DNA of 64,000 nucleotides, taken from positions 1 to 64,000 of the forward strand of contig NZ_JATACI010000002.1 of the NCBI RefSeq assembly GCF_037892195.1. Reading direction: 5' to 3'. The position numbers were made by a program, and so were the translations under genes. The stretch comes from Yoonia sp. GPGPB17. GTDB lineage: Bacteria > Pseudomonadota > Alphaproteobacteria > Rhodobacterales > Rhodobacteraceae. The first letter of the stretch is position 1. Every line of letters begins with the position of its first letter. Shown here piece by piece: positions 53,329 through 63,588 of this stretch. The notes under the pieces are model-generated. The model did not search any database, was not told where the DNA came from, and worked only from the letters and a program-made list of their open reading frames with translations.

Positions 53329-54624
53329 ATGGCAAATGTTGTGGTCGTCGGTGCCCAGTGGGGCGATGAAGGCAAAGGCAAGATCGTTGACTGGCTCTCG
53401 GAACGGGCTGACGTGATCGCGCGCTTTCAGGGCGGGCATAATGCGGGCCATACGCTGGTCATTGATGGCGAGGTGTTCAAGCTGAACGCACTGCCCTCTG
53501 GCGTTGTGCGCGGTGGCAAGCTCTCGGTGATCGGCAACGGTGTGGTGTTGGACCCGTGGCATCTGGTGAAGGAGATTGCATCCATTCAGGAACAAGGCGT
53601 TGCGATCAACCCTGAAACCCTGATGATCGCCGAAAACACGCCGCTGATCCTGCCCATCCACGGTGAATTGGATCGCGCGCGCGAAGAAGCGGCCAGCAAG
53701 GGCACCAAAATCGGCACAACCGGGCGCGGCATTGGCCCGGCATATGAAGACAAGGTTGGTCGTCGTTCGGTCCGCGTTGCCGACCTTGCGGATGCGGCAA
53801 CATTGGAATCGCGCGTTGACCGCGCGCTTCAGCACCATGATCCGTTGCGCAAGGGGCTGGGGATTGAGCCGGTTGATCGCGATGCACTGGTCGCCCAGCT
53901 GAAAGAGATTGCTGCGGAAATCCTGCCTTACGCCGCCCCGGTCTGGAAAGTGCTGAACGAAAAGCGCAAAGCGGGCAAACGTATCCTTTTTGAGGGCGCA
54001 CAGGGCGCGCTGTTGGATATCGACTTTGGCACATACCCCTTCGTGACCTCGTCCAATGTCATCGCCGGGCAAGCGGCTACGGGCGTCGGCGTCGGGCCGA
54101 CCGCCATCGACTATGTGCTGGGGATCGTCAAAGCCTATACCACGCGCGTCGGCGAGGGACCGTTCCCGACAGAACTGGACGATGAAGATGGCCACCGTCT
54201 TGGCACCCGCGGACACGAGTTTGGGACGGTCACAGGGCGCAAACGGCGCTGTGGCTGGTTTGATGCCGCTTTGGTGCGGCAGACCTGTGCGACATCCGGT
54301 GTGACTGGTATTTCTTTGACAAAGCTTGATGTTTTGGACGGGTTTGAAACCCTCAAGATTTGCGTGGGCTATGAGCTCGACGGCGAAACGCTCGATTATC
54401 TGCCCACGGCAGCCGACCAACAGGCGCGTTGCAAACCGATTTACGAAGAGATCGAGGGCTGGGCGCAATCCACCGAAGGCGCGCGCTCATGGGCCGATCT
54501 ACCTGCGCAGGCCATCAAATATGTGCGCCGCATTGAGGAGTTGATCCAATGCCCCGTCGCCCTAGTTTCTACCTCACCAGAAAGAGACGACACCATTCTG
54601 GTGACAGACCCCTTCGCGGACTGA
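53329..54624 (+). CDS. purA: Adenylosuccinate synthetase
   Basis: 431 residues. [18 protein letters not shown] (P-loop and catalytic aspartate), [10 protein letters not shown] (catalytic histidine), and [18 protein letters not shown] are intact. It makes adenylosuccinate from IMP, aspartate and GTP. The start at 53329 is given by the family N-terminus. DUF2842 follows after 6 bp. Confidence 0.98.
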   Translation: MANVVVVGAQWGDEGKGKIVDWLSERADVIARFQGGHNAGHTLVIDGEVFKLNALPSGVVRGGKLSVIGNGVVLDPWHLVKEIASIQEQGVAINPETLMIAENTPLILPIHGELDRAREEAASKGTKIGTTGRGIGPAYEDKVGRRSVRVADLADAATLESRVDRALQHHDPLRKGLGIEPVDRDALVAQLKEIAAEILPYAAPVWKVLNEKRKAGKRILFEGAQGALLDIDFGTYPFVTSSNVIAGQAATGVGVGPTAIDYVLGIVKAYTTRVGEGPFPTELDDEDGHRLGTRGHEFGTVTGRKRRCGWFDAALVRQTCATSGVTGISLTKLDVLDGFETLKICVGYELDGETLDYLPTAADQQARCKPIYEEIEGWAQSTEGARSWADLPAQAIKYVRRIEELIQCPVALVSTSPERDDTILVTDPFAD

Positions 54625-54630
54625 GGACAC

Positions 54631-54867
54631 ATGCAATACAAAGCGCGTAAACGACTGGCGATTTTTGTGCTGGTGATCGGCCTGCCGGTTTACATCATCT
54701 TAGCTGTGACGATCATGAGCTACATGATGACACAGGAAATCCGGTTTCCACTTGTGGTCGAGCTTTTCGCCTATGTCGCCTTGGGTATCGGCTGGGCCTT
54801 CCCGCTGAAATGGGTTTTCAAAGGGATCGGACAGCCGGACCCCAATGAACCACCACAGCAGCAATGA
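54631..54867 (+). CDS. DUF2842 membrane protein
   Basis: 78 residues with two helices (LAIFVLVIGLPVYIILAVTI, then ELFAYVALGIGWAFPLKWVF) and a C-terminal proline-rich tail ending in glutamines. DUF2842 is a small alphaproteobacterial family that often follows purA. It is probably co-transcribed with purA, 6 bp away. Confidence 0.85.
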   Translation: MQYKARKRLAIFVLVIGLPVYIILAVTIMSYMMTQEIRFPLVVELFAYVALGIGWAFPLKWVFKGIGQPDPNEPPQQQ

Positions 54868-54894
54868 AAAAGGCGGGGCATGACCCCGCCTTTT
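54867..54894. terminator. Bidirectional terminator
   Basis: AAAAGGCGGGG-CATGA-CCCCGCCTTTT lies between the DUF2842 stop and the stop of the convergent gene at 54916. A-runs and T-runs on both sides suit both directions. Confidence 0.85.
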
Positions 54895-54915
54895 CAATGA
54901 TTGGTCTGAAAATGA

Positions 54916-56832
54916 TCAACCCTGCGCGGCCTGATGCCCTTCGGGGCGATACTGGGTGTTCTCAGATACCTGAAAACGCCCGTTTTCCAGTTTGATCAAC
55001 CGGGCTTGCCGCAACAGGCGGCCAAAGTTACGCAGGCCATCTTCGCGTGAAATCTCAGCGCTTGTCGCAGACTGAACCAGCTTCATCACCTGCGGGCGCG
55101 AGAAGTCAGCCTCGCCCTCTACAAAACAAATGTAGGCACCTGCGGCTTCCAGTTTGTCAGCAAGATCTGTGGCCCCGTGAGATGCGATAAACGCCGCAAA
55201 ATCATCACCCTCTTGGGCAACTTCAGCCTCTTTCATGGTCGCAATTTGACGTAGACGGGCCGATGGGGCGTCTGCCGCGCTATCGCTCTCTGGCGCAGAC
55301 TGAGACGCCAATGTGGCCTCTTTGCTGAGCGTATTGCCAGCAGGCTTCACCTCTTGGGATTTGACAAGTTTCAGCGGCGGTGTTCCTTTGACCTCGCTTT
55401 TGTCCTTGGCTTCATGGGCGCCAAGATCGTCCTTGTACACCTCATCGGGGTCCGGTTTTGTCGTTCCCTTGTCGCCCAATTGGCGGGCAGCTTCCGTAGC
55501 GGCAACAGCGGCCTTCAACTGGGCAAACGCATCGCGATGGCGGCGGTTTTCCGGCTGATTAAGGTGTTGATCCGTCTGCGACATGATCCGGCTCATGGCG
55601 TCTTCGACATGGCGGGGCAGACCGCGGCGCGCAAATTCATTGCCCTGACGTGCTGCGATTTCGGCCTCTACCTTGGCAACTTCCGCCTCAAGGTCGAACT
55701 CATCATCGTCGTTGTAATCGTCGTGATCATCTTCTGACGTTTCTTCATCGGCTTTGTCCGCAGAGGTCAGCACCAAGGGGGCCTCTTCATCTTGTGCCAC
55801 GTCTTCGGCATCATCAGCATCAGATGCATCGGATTCCGGCTCCACACCGTCTTCGCCTGCTGTGGCATCATCTTGCTGAGCGGTTTCTTCAGCCTCGGCG
55901 GCCTCCTCTTCGGCGAGGAATGCTTCTAGCTCTGTATCTTCCAAAAAAGCTTCCGCATCAGAAACGTCGCCTTCGGGCTGATCTATTGCCGCTTCGTCGT
56001 GTAGCATGGCCTCAGCTACGGCGGCCTCAGGCAATAGTGTTTCAGCCTGGTCGTCTTCTACTTCAGCAACGTCAAGAGCAGGCTCTTCCATCAGATCTTC
56101 CGACATGACGGCATCGCCTTGGGCGGTGTCTTCTGCGGTGTCAGCGTTGAGATCGCTAAAGACGTTCATATCCTCTGCGTCAATAGCATCATCGCCTGAA
56201 ATCTGATCGAGTTCAGGAACATCTGCCTCGGCGGTGTCTTCAGCCGGTTCGTCGACGCCCGCAGGCTCTTGCGCTGCATCCATGTCCCGCTCAGATTGCG
56301 TGGTGCGTTGCACCAATTCGTTCAGGCGTTGGGATAGCGGGTTGGTAGCGGGTGCCTCGGGCAGGTCCTCAGAATAGTCCTCGCTGGTTGGAGGAACTTT
56401 GCGCGCCGTCGCCGCGCGCATGCGCTGCAACTTTTCAGCCACGCTGGACAGATCGTCAGCAACGCTTTCGGTATCAGCTTCGTCAACGAAGTCTTCGGCA
56501 ATGGGTTGTTCTGCGACGGTCTCGTCCGAGGTATCCTCGGCAACATCGTCATCAGCCACGTCTTCCTCAACGACCTCAGTGCGCACACGCAGGCTGACTT
56601 TGTTGTCATGCCCTTCGGCCTCAACGGGTTGTCCACTCTGCTCTTCGGTTAGGCGTGCCAAGGTCTGCATGTCAGGGGCCAGGGGCTCTGTGTCCATAAA
56701 CCGGTCATGGCCTGCCAAATCGTGAAAGAAAGATACGACCACTTTCATTGTCTCGACAGAATCGTCAAAACCTTCCAGGCGACAAGAGAAGTTGCCATAG
56801 GTCACATCAAGAACTTTGGTATTTTCATCCAT
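54916..56832 (-). CDS. Large acidic protein of unknown function
   Basis: 638 residues from MDENTKVLDVTYGNFSCRLE. A folded N-terminal part of about 75 residues (VSFFHDLAGHDRFMDTEP) precedes about 350 residues of low-complexity acidic sequence (runs of D and E, DEEAPL, DDHDDYNDDDEFD). A folded C-terminal domain of about 90 residues follows (FAAFIASHGATDLADKLEAA, then NFGRLLRQARLIKLENGRFQ), which looks like a winged helix. No signal peptide. Similar proteins in related genomes tend to be misnamed as chemotaxis proteins; no CheA domain is visible. Confidence 0.65.
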   Translation of the reverse strand: MDENTKVLDVTYGNFSCRLEGFDDSVETMKVVVSFFHDLAGHDRFMDTEPLAPDMQTLARLTEEQSGQPVEAEGHDNKVSLRVRTEVVEEDVADDDVAEDTSDETVAEQPIAEDFVDEADTESVADDLSSVAEKLQRMRAATARKVPPTSEDYSEDLPEAPATNPLSQRLNELVQRTTQSERDMDAAQEPAGVDEPAEDTAEADVPELDQISGDDAIDAEDMNVFSDLNADTAEDTAQGDAVMSEDLMEEPALDVAEVEDDQAETLLPEAAVAEAMLHDEAAIDQPEGDVSDAEAFLEDTELEAFLAEEEAAEAEETAQQDDATAGEDGVEPESDASDADDAEDVAQDEEAPLVLTSADKADEETSEDDHDDYNDDDEFDLEAEVAKVEAEIAARQGNEFARRGLPRHVEDAMSRIMSQTDQHLNQPENRRHRDAFAQLKAAVAATEAARQLGDKGTTKPDPDEVYKDDLGAHEAKDKSEVKGTPPLKLVKSQEVKPAGNTLSKEATLASQSAPESDSAADAPSARLRQIATMKEAEVAQEGDDFAAFIASHGATDLADKLEAAGAYICFVEGEADFSRPQVMKLVQSATSAEISREDGLRNFGRLLRQARLIKLENGRFQVSENTQYRPEGHQAAQG

Positions 56833-56958
56833 GAATAAACGCTTTCTTTCATTGATCAGCGGCAAGCGCTGGACAGACATTGGTTCTTAATTGAAAACAA
56901 CAACACGTTCCATTGAGGATCATAATGTGACCCTTTTGGGGAATGTTTGTGAATAGAG

Positions 56959-57636
56959 GTGCAATCATTGCCAAACAAAACCATTGTTTCAAGTGATAAA
57001 CCAGTCTGCCTCGTAGGGGGAGCGCCAATTGCAAAAGATGCGATTTCGGCGGTTTTGTCCCTGGTTGAGTGCTTTGTTGGGGTTGATAGCGGCACAGATC
57101 ACCTGTTGGCGGCCAATGTGACACCCGCTGCCGTCGTCGGTGATCTTGATAGCCTGTCTGATCAGGCCCGTGCCGCATTTACGGGGTGTCTGCATCACAT
57201 CGCCGAACAATCGACGACAGATTTCGAAAAGGCGCTCACCCGCATTGATGCGCCTTGCATTCTCGGGCTTGGTTTCACAGGGGGACGGCTCGATCATACG
57301 TTGTCGGTGCTCAATGTCATGGCGCAGCACATGGACAAGGCGGTGATCCTAATCGACGCCGAAGACGTCAGTTTCATTGCGCCCTTGGGGCGGACAGCAT
57401 TTCAGGCCGACAGGGATACAAGAGTGTCGATCACGCCGGTGGGGATGGCAAACGTGACGGTATCCGGTTTGCAATGGCCGTTTCAAAACATGTGCATGAC
57501 GCTGAATGGCTTTTCCAGCCCTTCCAATGCGGCTTCCGGTGGATCCATCAGCATCGACACCGACGGTCCCGTTCTGATCACACTGCCGCGGGCGCTTCTG
57601 CCGATTGCCTTGCAAGCCGCCGCTCGCGCAGAATGA
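56959..57636 (+). CDS. Thiamine diphosphokinase
   Basis: 225 residues, GTG start. VCLVGGAPIAKDA, VGVDSGTDHLLA, VVGDLDSLSDQAR and STTDFEKALTRI give the active-site acids, and GFTGGRLDHTLSVLN the next motif. It makes thiamine diphosphate from thiamine and ATP. Divergent from the acidic-protein gene with 126 bp between; a start at 56968 (TTG) is possible. Confidence 0.9.
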   Translation: MQSLPNKTIVSSDKPVCLVGGAPIAKDAISAVLSLVECFVGVDSGTDHLLAANVTPAAVVGDLDSLSDQARAAFTGCLHHIAEQSTTDFEKALTRIDAPCILGLGFTGGRLDHTLSVLNVMAQHMDKAVILIDAEDVSFIAPLGRTAFQADRDTRVSITPVGMANVTVSGLQWPFQNMCMTLNGFSSPSNAASGGSISIDTDGPVLITLPRALLPIALQAAARAE

Positions 57637-57645
57637 TGTAAAGGC

Positions 57646-58490
57646 TTAAGCACCCACCGTGATGCAAATACCCAAGGCCGCCAGACCATTGGGCAAATCG
57701 GCGAAAATCAACCAGCCAATCGCCGTGCCAAACGGAATTTCCAGGTATTGCATCGGGGCCAGGGTGGAGGCCGGGGCAAATCGCAGGCTCCATGTCATGA
57801 AAAGATGCGCAAAAGTGCCGATCAGGCCAAGGGCCGCCAGCAGCATCCATGTCCACGCATCGAACTGAAACGACACGGCGCCAAAGGTGGTTGGCAACAG
57901 CAGGATGACCGCTGTCAAGATCACAGTAGCCTGCACCCCGCTGATCGCTTGCAACTTGATTGGATCGAGTGCGCGGGCAATCTTGCGCGTCACCATCATG
58001 AACAGGGCGAAGACCACAGCAACCCCCAAGGGCAGCAAAGCTGGGTAGCCGACCTCTACAAAATTGGGCTGAATGACCAAAAGGGTGCCGACAAACCCCA
58101 CCGTACAAGCCATCATGCGGTGCACACCGACATGCTCTCCCATCGCAAAATGACCCAGTAGCAACATGATGAAAGGCATCACAAAGGCGATGGCCAGCGC
58201 ATCAGCCAGCGGCAGATAGCGCAAGGCACTGAACATCAAACCGATGCCCAGAATATGCAAAGCGGTGCGGACCAGCGTCCATCCCAGAATACCCGCTGGT
58301 AACCGAAACCCGCTCCCCCCAGCGCGACAAGCGGCAACAGGATGGCAGCCTGCAGCCCAAAGCGCACGAGGATCAGCACACTCAGCGCCACGACACCGCC
58401 CAGCAGTTTGGCAATGCTGTCTCCCAATGGGGCCAACACACAAAAGGCCAGCATCAGCATCACACCAAGAAAAGGACGATCCGTTGTCAT
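57646..58490 (-). pseudogene. DMT/EamA transporter, split by a frameshift
   Basis: The start frame (58490) gives MTTDRPFLGVMLMLAFCVLA and LVRFGLQAAILLPLVALG, then loses phase in a six-base C run (58315-58320). A seventh base would continue into SGFRLPAGILGWTLVRTALH and the remaining helices (YLPLADALAIAFVMPFIMLL, LAPMQYLEIPFGTAIGWLIF) of a ten-helix EamA exporter, about 281 residues. Substrate unknown. Confidence 0.8.
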
Positions 58491-58598
58491 TTCACCACCC
58501 TAGTTGGGCAGGCATATGGCCGCAATGCACACCGTTCGTGGTTTTCATCCGGACCTAAAAAACGCCACCTAAGACGTCAGATCTGACACCGATTTGAT

Positions 58599-59972
58599 CT
58601 AGCAGTTCGGGACGTTCACCGCCAAACCACCTAAAGCGGTTTCCTTGTACTTCTCGCTCATGTCCACGCCGGTTTGCCGCATCGTTTCAATCGCCACGTC
58701 CAGCGACACCAGATGCACACCATCACCCCGCAGGGCCAGCGACGCGGCCGACACAGCTTTGATCGCGCCCAATCCGTTTCGTTCAATGCAGGGCACCTGT
58801 ACCAACCCTTTCACCGGATCACACGTCATGCCCAAATGATGTTCCAGCGCAATTTCTGCGGCATTTTCGATCTGTTCAGGTGTCCCTCCAAGAACGGCTG
58901 CAAGGCCACCAGCGGCCATTGCTGCTGCACTGCCGACTTCGGCCTGACAGCCACATTCTGCACCCGAGATTGAGGCGTTATACTTGATTAACCCCCCAAT
59001 CGCTGCCGCTGTCAGCAGAAACTCCGGCACGCGGGTCGCTGTCGCGCCGGGCACATGATCCAGCCAATAGCGTATCGTTGCGGGGATCACCCCGGCGGCC
59101 CCATTTGTGGGCGCTGTCACAACCTGACCACCAGCGGCATTCTCTTCGTTCACGGCCATCGCATAGGTGGACATGAAATCATTGATTGTATGCGGCGCGG
59201 TCAGGTTCATCCCCCGCTCGGCCTGCAACGCATCATGGATGCCCTTGGCGCGGCGGCGCACATGCAAACCACCGGGCAATATGCCTTCGGCTTCCAGACC
59301 TCGGTTGATGCAGCCGTTCATGACCTCCCAAATACGGGCGAGGCCTTTGTCCAGATCGGCCCCGGGCATGCGTGACAACTCATTGGTGCGCTTCATTTCG
59401 GCAATGCTCTTGCCCGACATATCGGCCATATCCAGCATTTCCTGGGCGCTATGAAATGGGAAAGGAACAGGCGCGCCGGTATCACTGTCCTTACCCGAAG
59501 CCAGTTCGGCCTCGGTCAGCACAAAGCCACCGCCAATTGAATAATAGGTCACCTGGGTAATGACATCGCCTTGCGCATCGGTTCCTCGCAGGATCATCCC
59601 GTTGGCGTGACCGGGCAGGGCGGGACCATAGTCAAAGATCAGATCATCTTTGGGGTGAAACTTCAGCGTGCCCAGACCTTCTGGTGTGACGTTGTGTTCA
59701 GCCGTGATGCGCGCCAGTTCGGCCCCGGCCTTATCCGCATCATAGTCATCCGCGCGCATACCTGCGAGGCCCAGAATAACCGCGCGATCCGTAGCATGGC
59801 CCACGCCTGTAAAGGCCAGACTGCCATGCAAAGAAGCCTGCACACCCGCCACCCCAAAGGGCTGGGCGCGCAGATGATCTAGAAATCGGGCGGCGGCGAC
59901 CATCGGGCCGATGGTGTGGGACGATGACGGGCCAACGCCCACCTTGAACATATCGAAGACGGAGAGAAACAT
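58599..59972 (-). CDS. sdaA: L-serine ammonia-lyase
   Basis: 457 residues, single chain. Beta domain: FDMFKVGVGPSSSHTIGPMV. The alpha domain carries cluster cysteines (SGAECGCQAEVGSAAAMAAG, CDPVKGLVQVPCIERN) for a [4Fe-4S] centre. It converts serine to pyruvate and ammonia. ATG at 59972 is two bases past the stop of the glutathione transferase gene, so the pair is one transcript. Confidence 0.95.
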   Translation of the reverse strand: MFLSVFDMFKVGVGPSSSHTIGPMVAAARFLDHLRAQPFGVAGVQASLHGSLAFTGVGHATDRAVILGLAGMRADDYDADKAGAELARITAEHNVTPEGLGTLKFHPKDDLIFDYGPALPGHANGMILRGTDAQGDVITQVTYYSIGGGFVLTEAELASGKDSDTGAPVPFPFHSAQEMLDMADMSGKSIAEMKRTNELSRMPGADLDKGLARIWEVMNGCINRGLEAEGILPGGLHVRRRAKGIHDALQAERGMNLTAPHTINDFMSTYAMAVNEENAAGGQVVTAPTNGAAGVIPATIRYWLDHVPGATATRVPEFLLTAAAIGGLIKYNASISGAECGCQAEVGSAAAMAAGGLAAVLGGTPEQIENAAEIALEHHLGMTCDPVKGLVQVPCIERNGLGAIKAVSAASLALRGDGVHLVSLDVAIETMRQTGVDMSEKYKETALGGLAVNVPNC

Positions 59973-59973
59973 C

Positions 59974-60660
59974 TTAAAGTGCTGATCCTTCTGGCGGGTG
60001 GCATGGTGAGGGGTGGGAAAAGGGTGTCGCACCCAACCCTTCTGCGGCGGCTGCCTTGCGCGCACTGTCGCGCGCCTCAAACCGTTTTGCAAATGCATAT
60101 AGACGGGGCCAATGGTTCAGATCGAACCACTGATCACCGCCACCATAAAGGGCGGCCCACCGCAGCATTGGTGCCAGATAACAGGCGTGAATGCTTGGAT
60201 GATCGTCTTCAAGCCAATCCACGGTCTGTGCCGCACACAACAGGTCCATTTGGGATTTGACTCGCGTCGCAGCCATCTTACGCGTTGGACCTGGATCATC
60301 GTCAGCATATTGGGTGGGATAGAACATCATCCGCAGGCTGGGATGCAGGGTATTGGCCAGCCAGATCATCCACTGCAGTGCATGCATGCGATCTAAGGTC
60401 CCCTGCTTTGGCATCAACCGATCTTGCGTTTCGGCAAGCCACATCAGGATAGCCCCGGTTTCAAACAGCGGGCCATGTGGTGTGTCCAGAACCGGGATCA
60501 AGCCATTGGGGTTCAGCGCCAGATAAGCCTCTGATTTATGGGCGGCAACCGACCGATCAACAAGAACCGTATCGTAGGGCAAACTCAGTTCTTCCAACGC
60601 CAGCCGCACGCAAAGCGATGCGTTGTCGGGGGCATAGTACAGGCGCAAAGTTTTTTCCAT
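59974..60660 (-). CDS. Glutathione S-transferase family protein
   Basis: 228 residues. A thioredoxin-like N-terminal domain (MEKTLRLYYAPDNASLCVRL, then NPNGLIPVLDTPHGPLFETG with the glutathione-contact proline and ESGA-like acid) is followed by a helical C-terminal domain (WPRLYAFAKRFEARDSARKA). It may detoxify electrophiles. Adjacent to sdaA. Confidence 0.85.
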   Translation of the reverse strand: MEKTLRLYYAPDNASLCVRLALEELSLPYDTVLVDRSVAAHKSEAYLALNPNGLIPVLDTPHGPLFETGAILMWLAETQDRLMPKQGTLDRMHALQWMIWLANTLHPSLRMMFYPTQYADDDPGPTRKMAATRVKSQMDLLCAAQTVDWLEDDHPSIHACYLAPMLRWAALYGGGDQWFDLNHWPRLYAFAKRFEARDSARKAAAAEGLGATPFSHPSPCHPPEGSAL

Positions 60661-60826
60661 GTGACTTTGGTATCGAACTAAGGTGCGTTGCCGCTCTTCA
60701 AATACGACGTTTCACCTATGAAAATGCACGTCCTGAAGTACCGACGGCGCTAACGTCAATTGGGGCCTCGCACCCTGCGGCAATCTTGCCTATAACGCAG
60801 CTGTATTGTTTTGAGGAGTGGGTCGG

Positions 60827-61615
60827 ATGTCGCGTGAAATGTCACCTATTGAAAAGGCGAAATTTGTCGCCGCCAAGCAAGCCACCGAATATGTTGAAAG
60901 CGGTATGAGAGTGGGGTTGGGCACCGGCTCAACCGCTGAATGGCTGGTGCAATGTCTGGGCGAAATGGTACGCGAAGAGGGGCTTAAGATCAAAGGTGTG
61001 CCGACGTCCAAACGTACCGGTCGGCTGGCCGAGAAAGTCGGGATCGAGGTGGTCACGCTGGAAGAGGCAAAGTGGCTCGACCTGACTATCGACGGCACGG
61101 ATGAATACGACAGCGATCTAACCCTGATCAAAGGTGGCGGCGGCGCGCATCTGCGTGAGAAAGTAGTGGCGACCGCCAGCGATCAGATGATCGTGATTGC
61201 CGACGCCAGCAAGAAGGTCGATATGTTGGGGGCTTTCCCTTTGCCCGTCGAAGTCATCCCTTTCGGTCTGCCCGTCACGAAAGGCCTGATCGAAGAGACG
61301 CTGACCGGCATGGATGTGCTTGGGCGCGAAGTGACAATGCGCATGAAAGGGGAGGCACCTTTCGTGACTGATGAAGGCAACTTCATCCTGGATCTTCACC
61401 TCAAGCGGATTGCCAACCCGCGCCAACTGAGCCTTGTGATCAACCAGATCCCCGGCGTCGTTGAAAACGGGTTGTTCATCGATATCTGCGATGTGGTGAT
61501 TGTGGGGCACGGTGATGGGCGGGTCACAACGCGCGACATCACCAATAATACGGCCAATGTCGTCCGCTTTGATGTGCTGGATGACGACAATATCTTTTCT
61601 GATGTAGCGGATTGA
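60827..61615 (+). CDS. rpiA: Ribose-5-phosphate isomerase A
   Basis: 262 residues from MSREMSPIEKAK. Motifs: GLGTGSTAEWLV, DLTIDGTDEYDSDLTLIKGG, HLREKVVA with the catalytic lysine/glutamate region, and KRIANPRQLSLVINQIPGVV. It interconverts ribose 5-phosphate and ribulose 5-phosphate. It starts an apparent unit with the 61626 gene and gor. Confidence 0.96.
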   Translation: MSREMSPIEKAKFVAAKQATEYVESGMRVGLGTGSTAEWLVQCLGEMVREEGLKIKGVPTSKRTGRLAEKVGIEVVTLEEAKWLDLTIDGTDEYDSDLTLIKGGGGAHLREKVVATASDQMIVIADASKKVDMLGAFPLPVEVIPFGLPVTKGLIEETLTGMDVLGREVTMRMKGEAPFVTDEGNFILDLHLKRIANPRQLSLVINQIPGVVENGLFIDICDVVIVGHGDGRVTTRDITNNTANVVRFDVLDDDNIFSDVAD

Positions 61616-61625
61616 TCCCTGACCA

Positions 61626-62078
61626 ATGGAATTCAAACGCACCCAGCGCCAGCACTTCTTTACCATCCTGAATTTTTTGCTGTTGTCATGGCTGTGGTAC
61701 AGCTTCTTTACGTCAGAAACCTTGACTGAAAAGGTGATTGGGGTCTTGTGCGGGGCTTGGGCCGCCGTGATCGCCTACAACTACTTACGTGCCAGAAATC
61801 TTGGTCACATTGATTCTGATGGGCTGACGTTTGAACGCCTGTTCCGCACCGTGTCTTTCAAATGGGATGAACTGCAATGGGCCAGCATGGGTGAAGACCG
61901 GCGTGCGTTGGTCTTTGCCTACCGGCATCAAAGTGACGTGAAAGATCGTTACGTCGGTTGCAGTCGCAAGGCTCTGACGCCAGATGCCATTGACGCCATT
62001 GTTGCTGCGGTGAACGCTGCGCGCCCCAATCTACCATCAGGCCCACCTGAGGCCGACAAAAACGGAGCCACATCATGA
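61626..62078 (+). CDS. Unknown protein with two membrane helices and PH-like domain
   Basis: 150 residues. LNFLLLSWLWYSFFTS and VIGVLCGAWAAVIAYNYLRA are membrane segments. The rest resembles bacterial PH-like domains (DGLTFERLFRTVSFKWDELQ, RRALVFAYRH). It lies 10 bp after rpiA and overlaps gor by four bases, so it is co-expressed with them. Function unknown. Confidence 0.65.
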   Translation: MEFKRTQRQHFFTILNFLLLSWLWYSFFTSETLTEKVIGVLCGAWAAVIAYNYLRARNLGHIDSDGLTFERLFRTVSFKWDELQWASMGEDRRALVFAYRHQSDVKDRYVGCSRKALTPDAIDAIVAAVNAARPNLPSGPPEADKNGATS

Positions 62079-63511
62079 CTTTCGACTACGACCTTTTCGT
62101 TATTGGTGGCGGCTCTGGCGGCGTGCGCGCTGCGCGTGTCGCGTCGGCCACCGGGGCCAAGGTGGCTTTGGCTGAGGAATACCGGATGGGCGGCACCTGT
62201 GTGATCCGCGGTTGTGTGCCCAAAAAGCTGATGGTTTTTGCCTCGGGCTACTCTGAGATGTTTGACGATGCCCGCGCCTATGGCTGGGATGTGCAGGACG
62301 GACCATTCGACTGGTCCAAGTTCAGCGGTCAGATGAATGCGGAACTGGACCGCCTCGAAGGGATTTATCGCAAACTGCTGGATGGTTCGAATGTTGAGAT
62401 TGTCGATGCCCGTGCCAGCGTCAAAGATCCGCACACCGTGGTGTTGTCAAACGGCAAGGAATTCACCGCCAAGCATATTCTGGTCGCAACGGGCGGGCGT
62501 CCCGTGATCCCCGACATGCCGGGGGCTGAGTTGGGCATTACCTCAAACGAGATTTTCAAACTGAAGGAATTACCAAAGTCGATCCTGATTGTCGGCGGTG
62601 GCTACATCGCATCAGAGTTTGCAGGCATCCTGAATGGGCTTGGCGTCAAAGTGACCCAATTCTATCGCGGCGCGCAAATCCTGCGCGGCTTTGATGATGA
62701 AGCCCGTGGTCTGGTCGCCGAAGGAATGCGCGCCAAAGGTGTCGATCTGCACCTGGGAACCAACATCGTTGAAATGCGCGCCGCAACACAAGAAGACCGA
62801 AAGGGCGCCACGCATGGTGTGCCTATGGAAGATGGCCGTCCGGTTGACTTGGCAGAAGGGGCAAACGGCAAAGGGATCTGGGTCAAAGCCACCAACGGCA
62901 CCGAAAAAGTCTATGATCAGGTGATGTTCGCCACAGGGCGGGCGCCAAACACCGATAACATGGGGCTGCAGGCCGCTGGCGTCACCGTCGGCCGTCGGGG
63001 TGAGATTGAGGTGGATGAATACAGCCAGACAGCGGTGCCTTCGATCTACGCCATCGGTGACGTGACCAACCGGGTGCAGCTGACGCCCGTGGCAATCCGT
63101 GAGGGCATGGCGTTTGTGGAAACGGTCTTCAAAGGCAACCCCACGCCCATTGACCACGATTTAATCCCTTCAGCAGTTTTCACACAGCCGGAACTGGGCA
63201 CCGTGGGGCTGACCGAAGAGGAGGCGCGCGAGATCGAACCGGTCGAGATTTACTGCACCTCGTTCAAACCCATGAACCACGCATTCGCCGGGCGGGATGA
63301 CAGAGTGTTGATGAAACTTGTGGTTAGCGTCGAAACGCGCAAGGTTCTGGGATGTCACATCGTCGCAGATCACGCAGGTGAAATGATCCAATTGGCTGGA
63401 ATTGCTGTTAAGATGGGTGCGACAAAGGAAGATTTCGACCGCACGGTTGCAGTTCACCCCACAATGGCCGAAGAACTGGTGACAATGAAGGAACCGATGC
63501 GTACCGCTTGA
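62075..63511 (+). CDS. gor: Glutathione-disulfide reductase
   Basis: 478 residues. FAD motif FVIGGGSGGVRAARVA, redox disulfide GGTCVIRGCVPKKLM, NADPH motif ILIVGGGYIASEFAG, and the C-terminal HPTMAEELVTM with the active-site histidine. An insert of about 40 residues lies between the NADPH and interface domains (KGATHGVPMEDGRPVDLAEG). It reduces oxidised glutathione. The ATG overlaps the preceding stop. Confidence 0.94.
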   Translation: MTFDYDLFVIGGGSGGVRAARVASATGAKVALAEEYRMGGTCVIRGCVPKKLMVFASGYSEMFDDARAYGWDVQDGPFDWSKFSGQMNAELDRLEGIYRKLLDGSNVEIVDARASVKDPHTVVLSNGKEFTAKHILVATGGRPVIPDMPGAELGITSNEIFKLKELPKSILIVGGGYIASEFAGILNGLGVKVTQFYRGAQILRGFDDEARGLVAEGMRAKGVDLHLGTNIVEMRAATQEDRKGATHGVPMEDGRPVDLAEGANGKGIWVKATNGTEKVYDQVMFATGRAPNTDNMGLQAAGVTVGRRGEIEVDEYSQTAVPSIYAIGDVTNRVQLTPVAIREGMAFVETVFKGNPTPIDHDLIPSAVFTQPELGTVGLTEEEAREIEPVEIYCTSFKPMNHAFAGRDDRVLMKLVVSVETRKVLGCHIVADHAGEMIQLAGIAVKMGATKEDFDRTVAVHPTMAEELVTMKEPMRTA

Positions 63512-63588
63512 TTTCGAAAGATCAAGGCACACATGGCATGGGGACAGCCCGCGATTTGGGATATCGCTGAAAGGAAGCATAGGAAACA

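Noticed and set aside
53257..54468. 403-residue open frame antisense to purA
   Set aside because: It lies wholly opposite a well-conserved purA, and its product matches no known family pattern. Long antisense frames are common opposite GC-rich genes.
54916..56832. Chemotaxis kinase CheA
   Set aside because: No Hpt, histidine kinase ATP-binding or CheW-like domain is visible; the length and acidity alone do not support the name.
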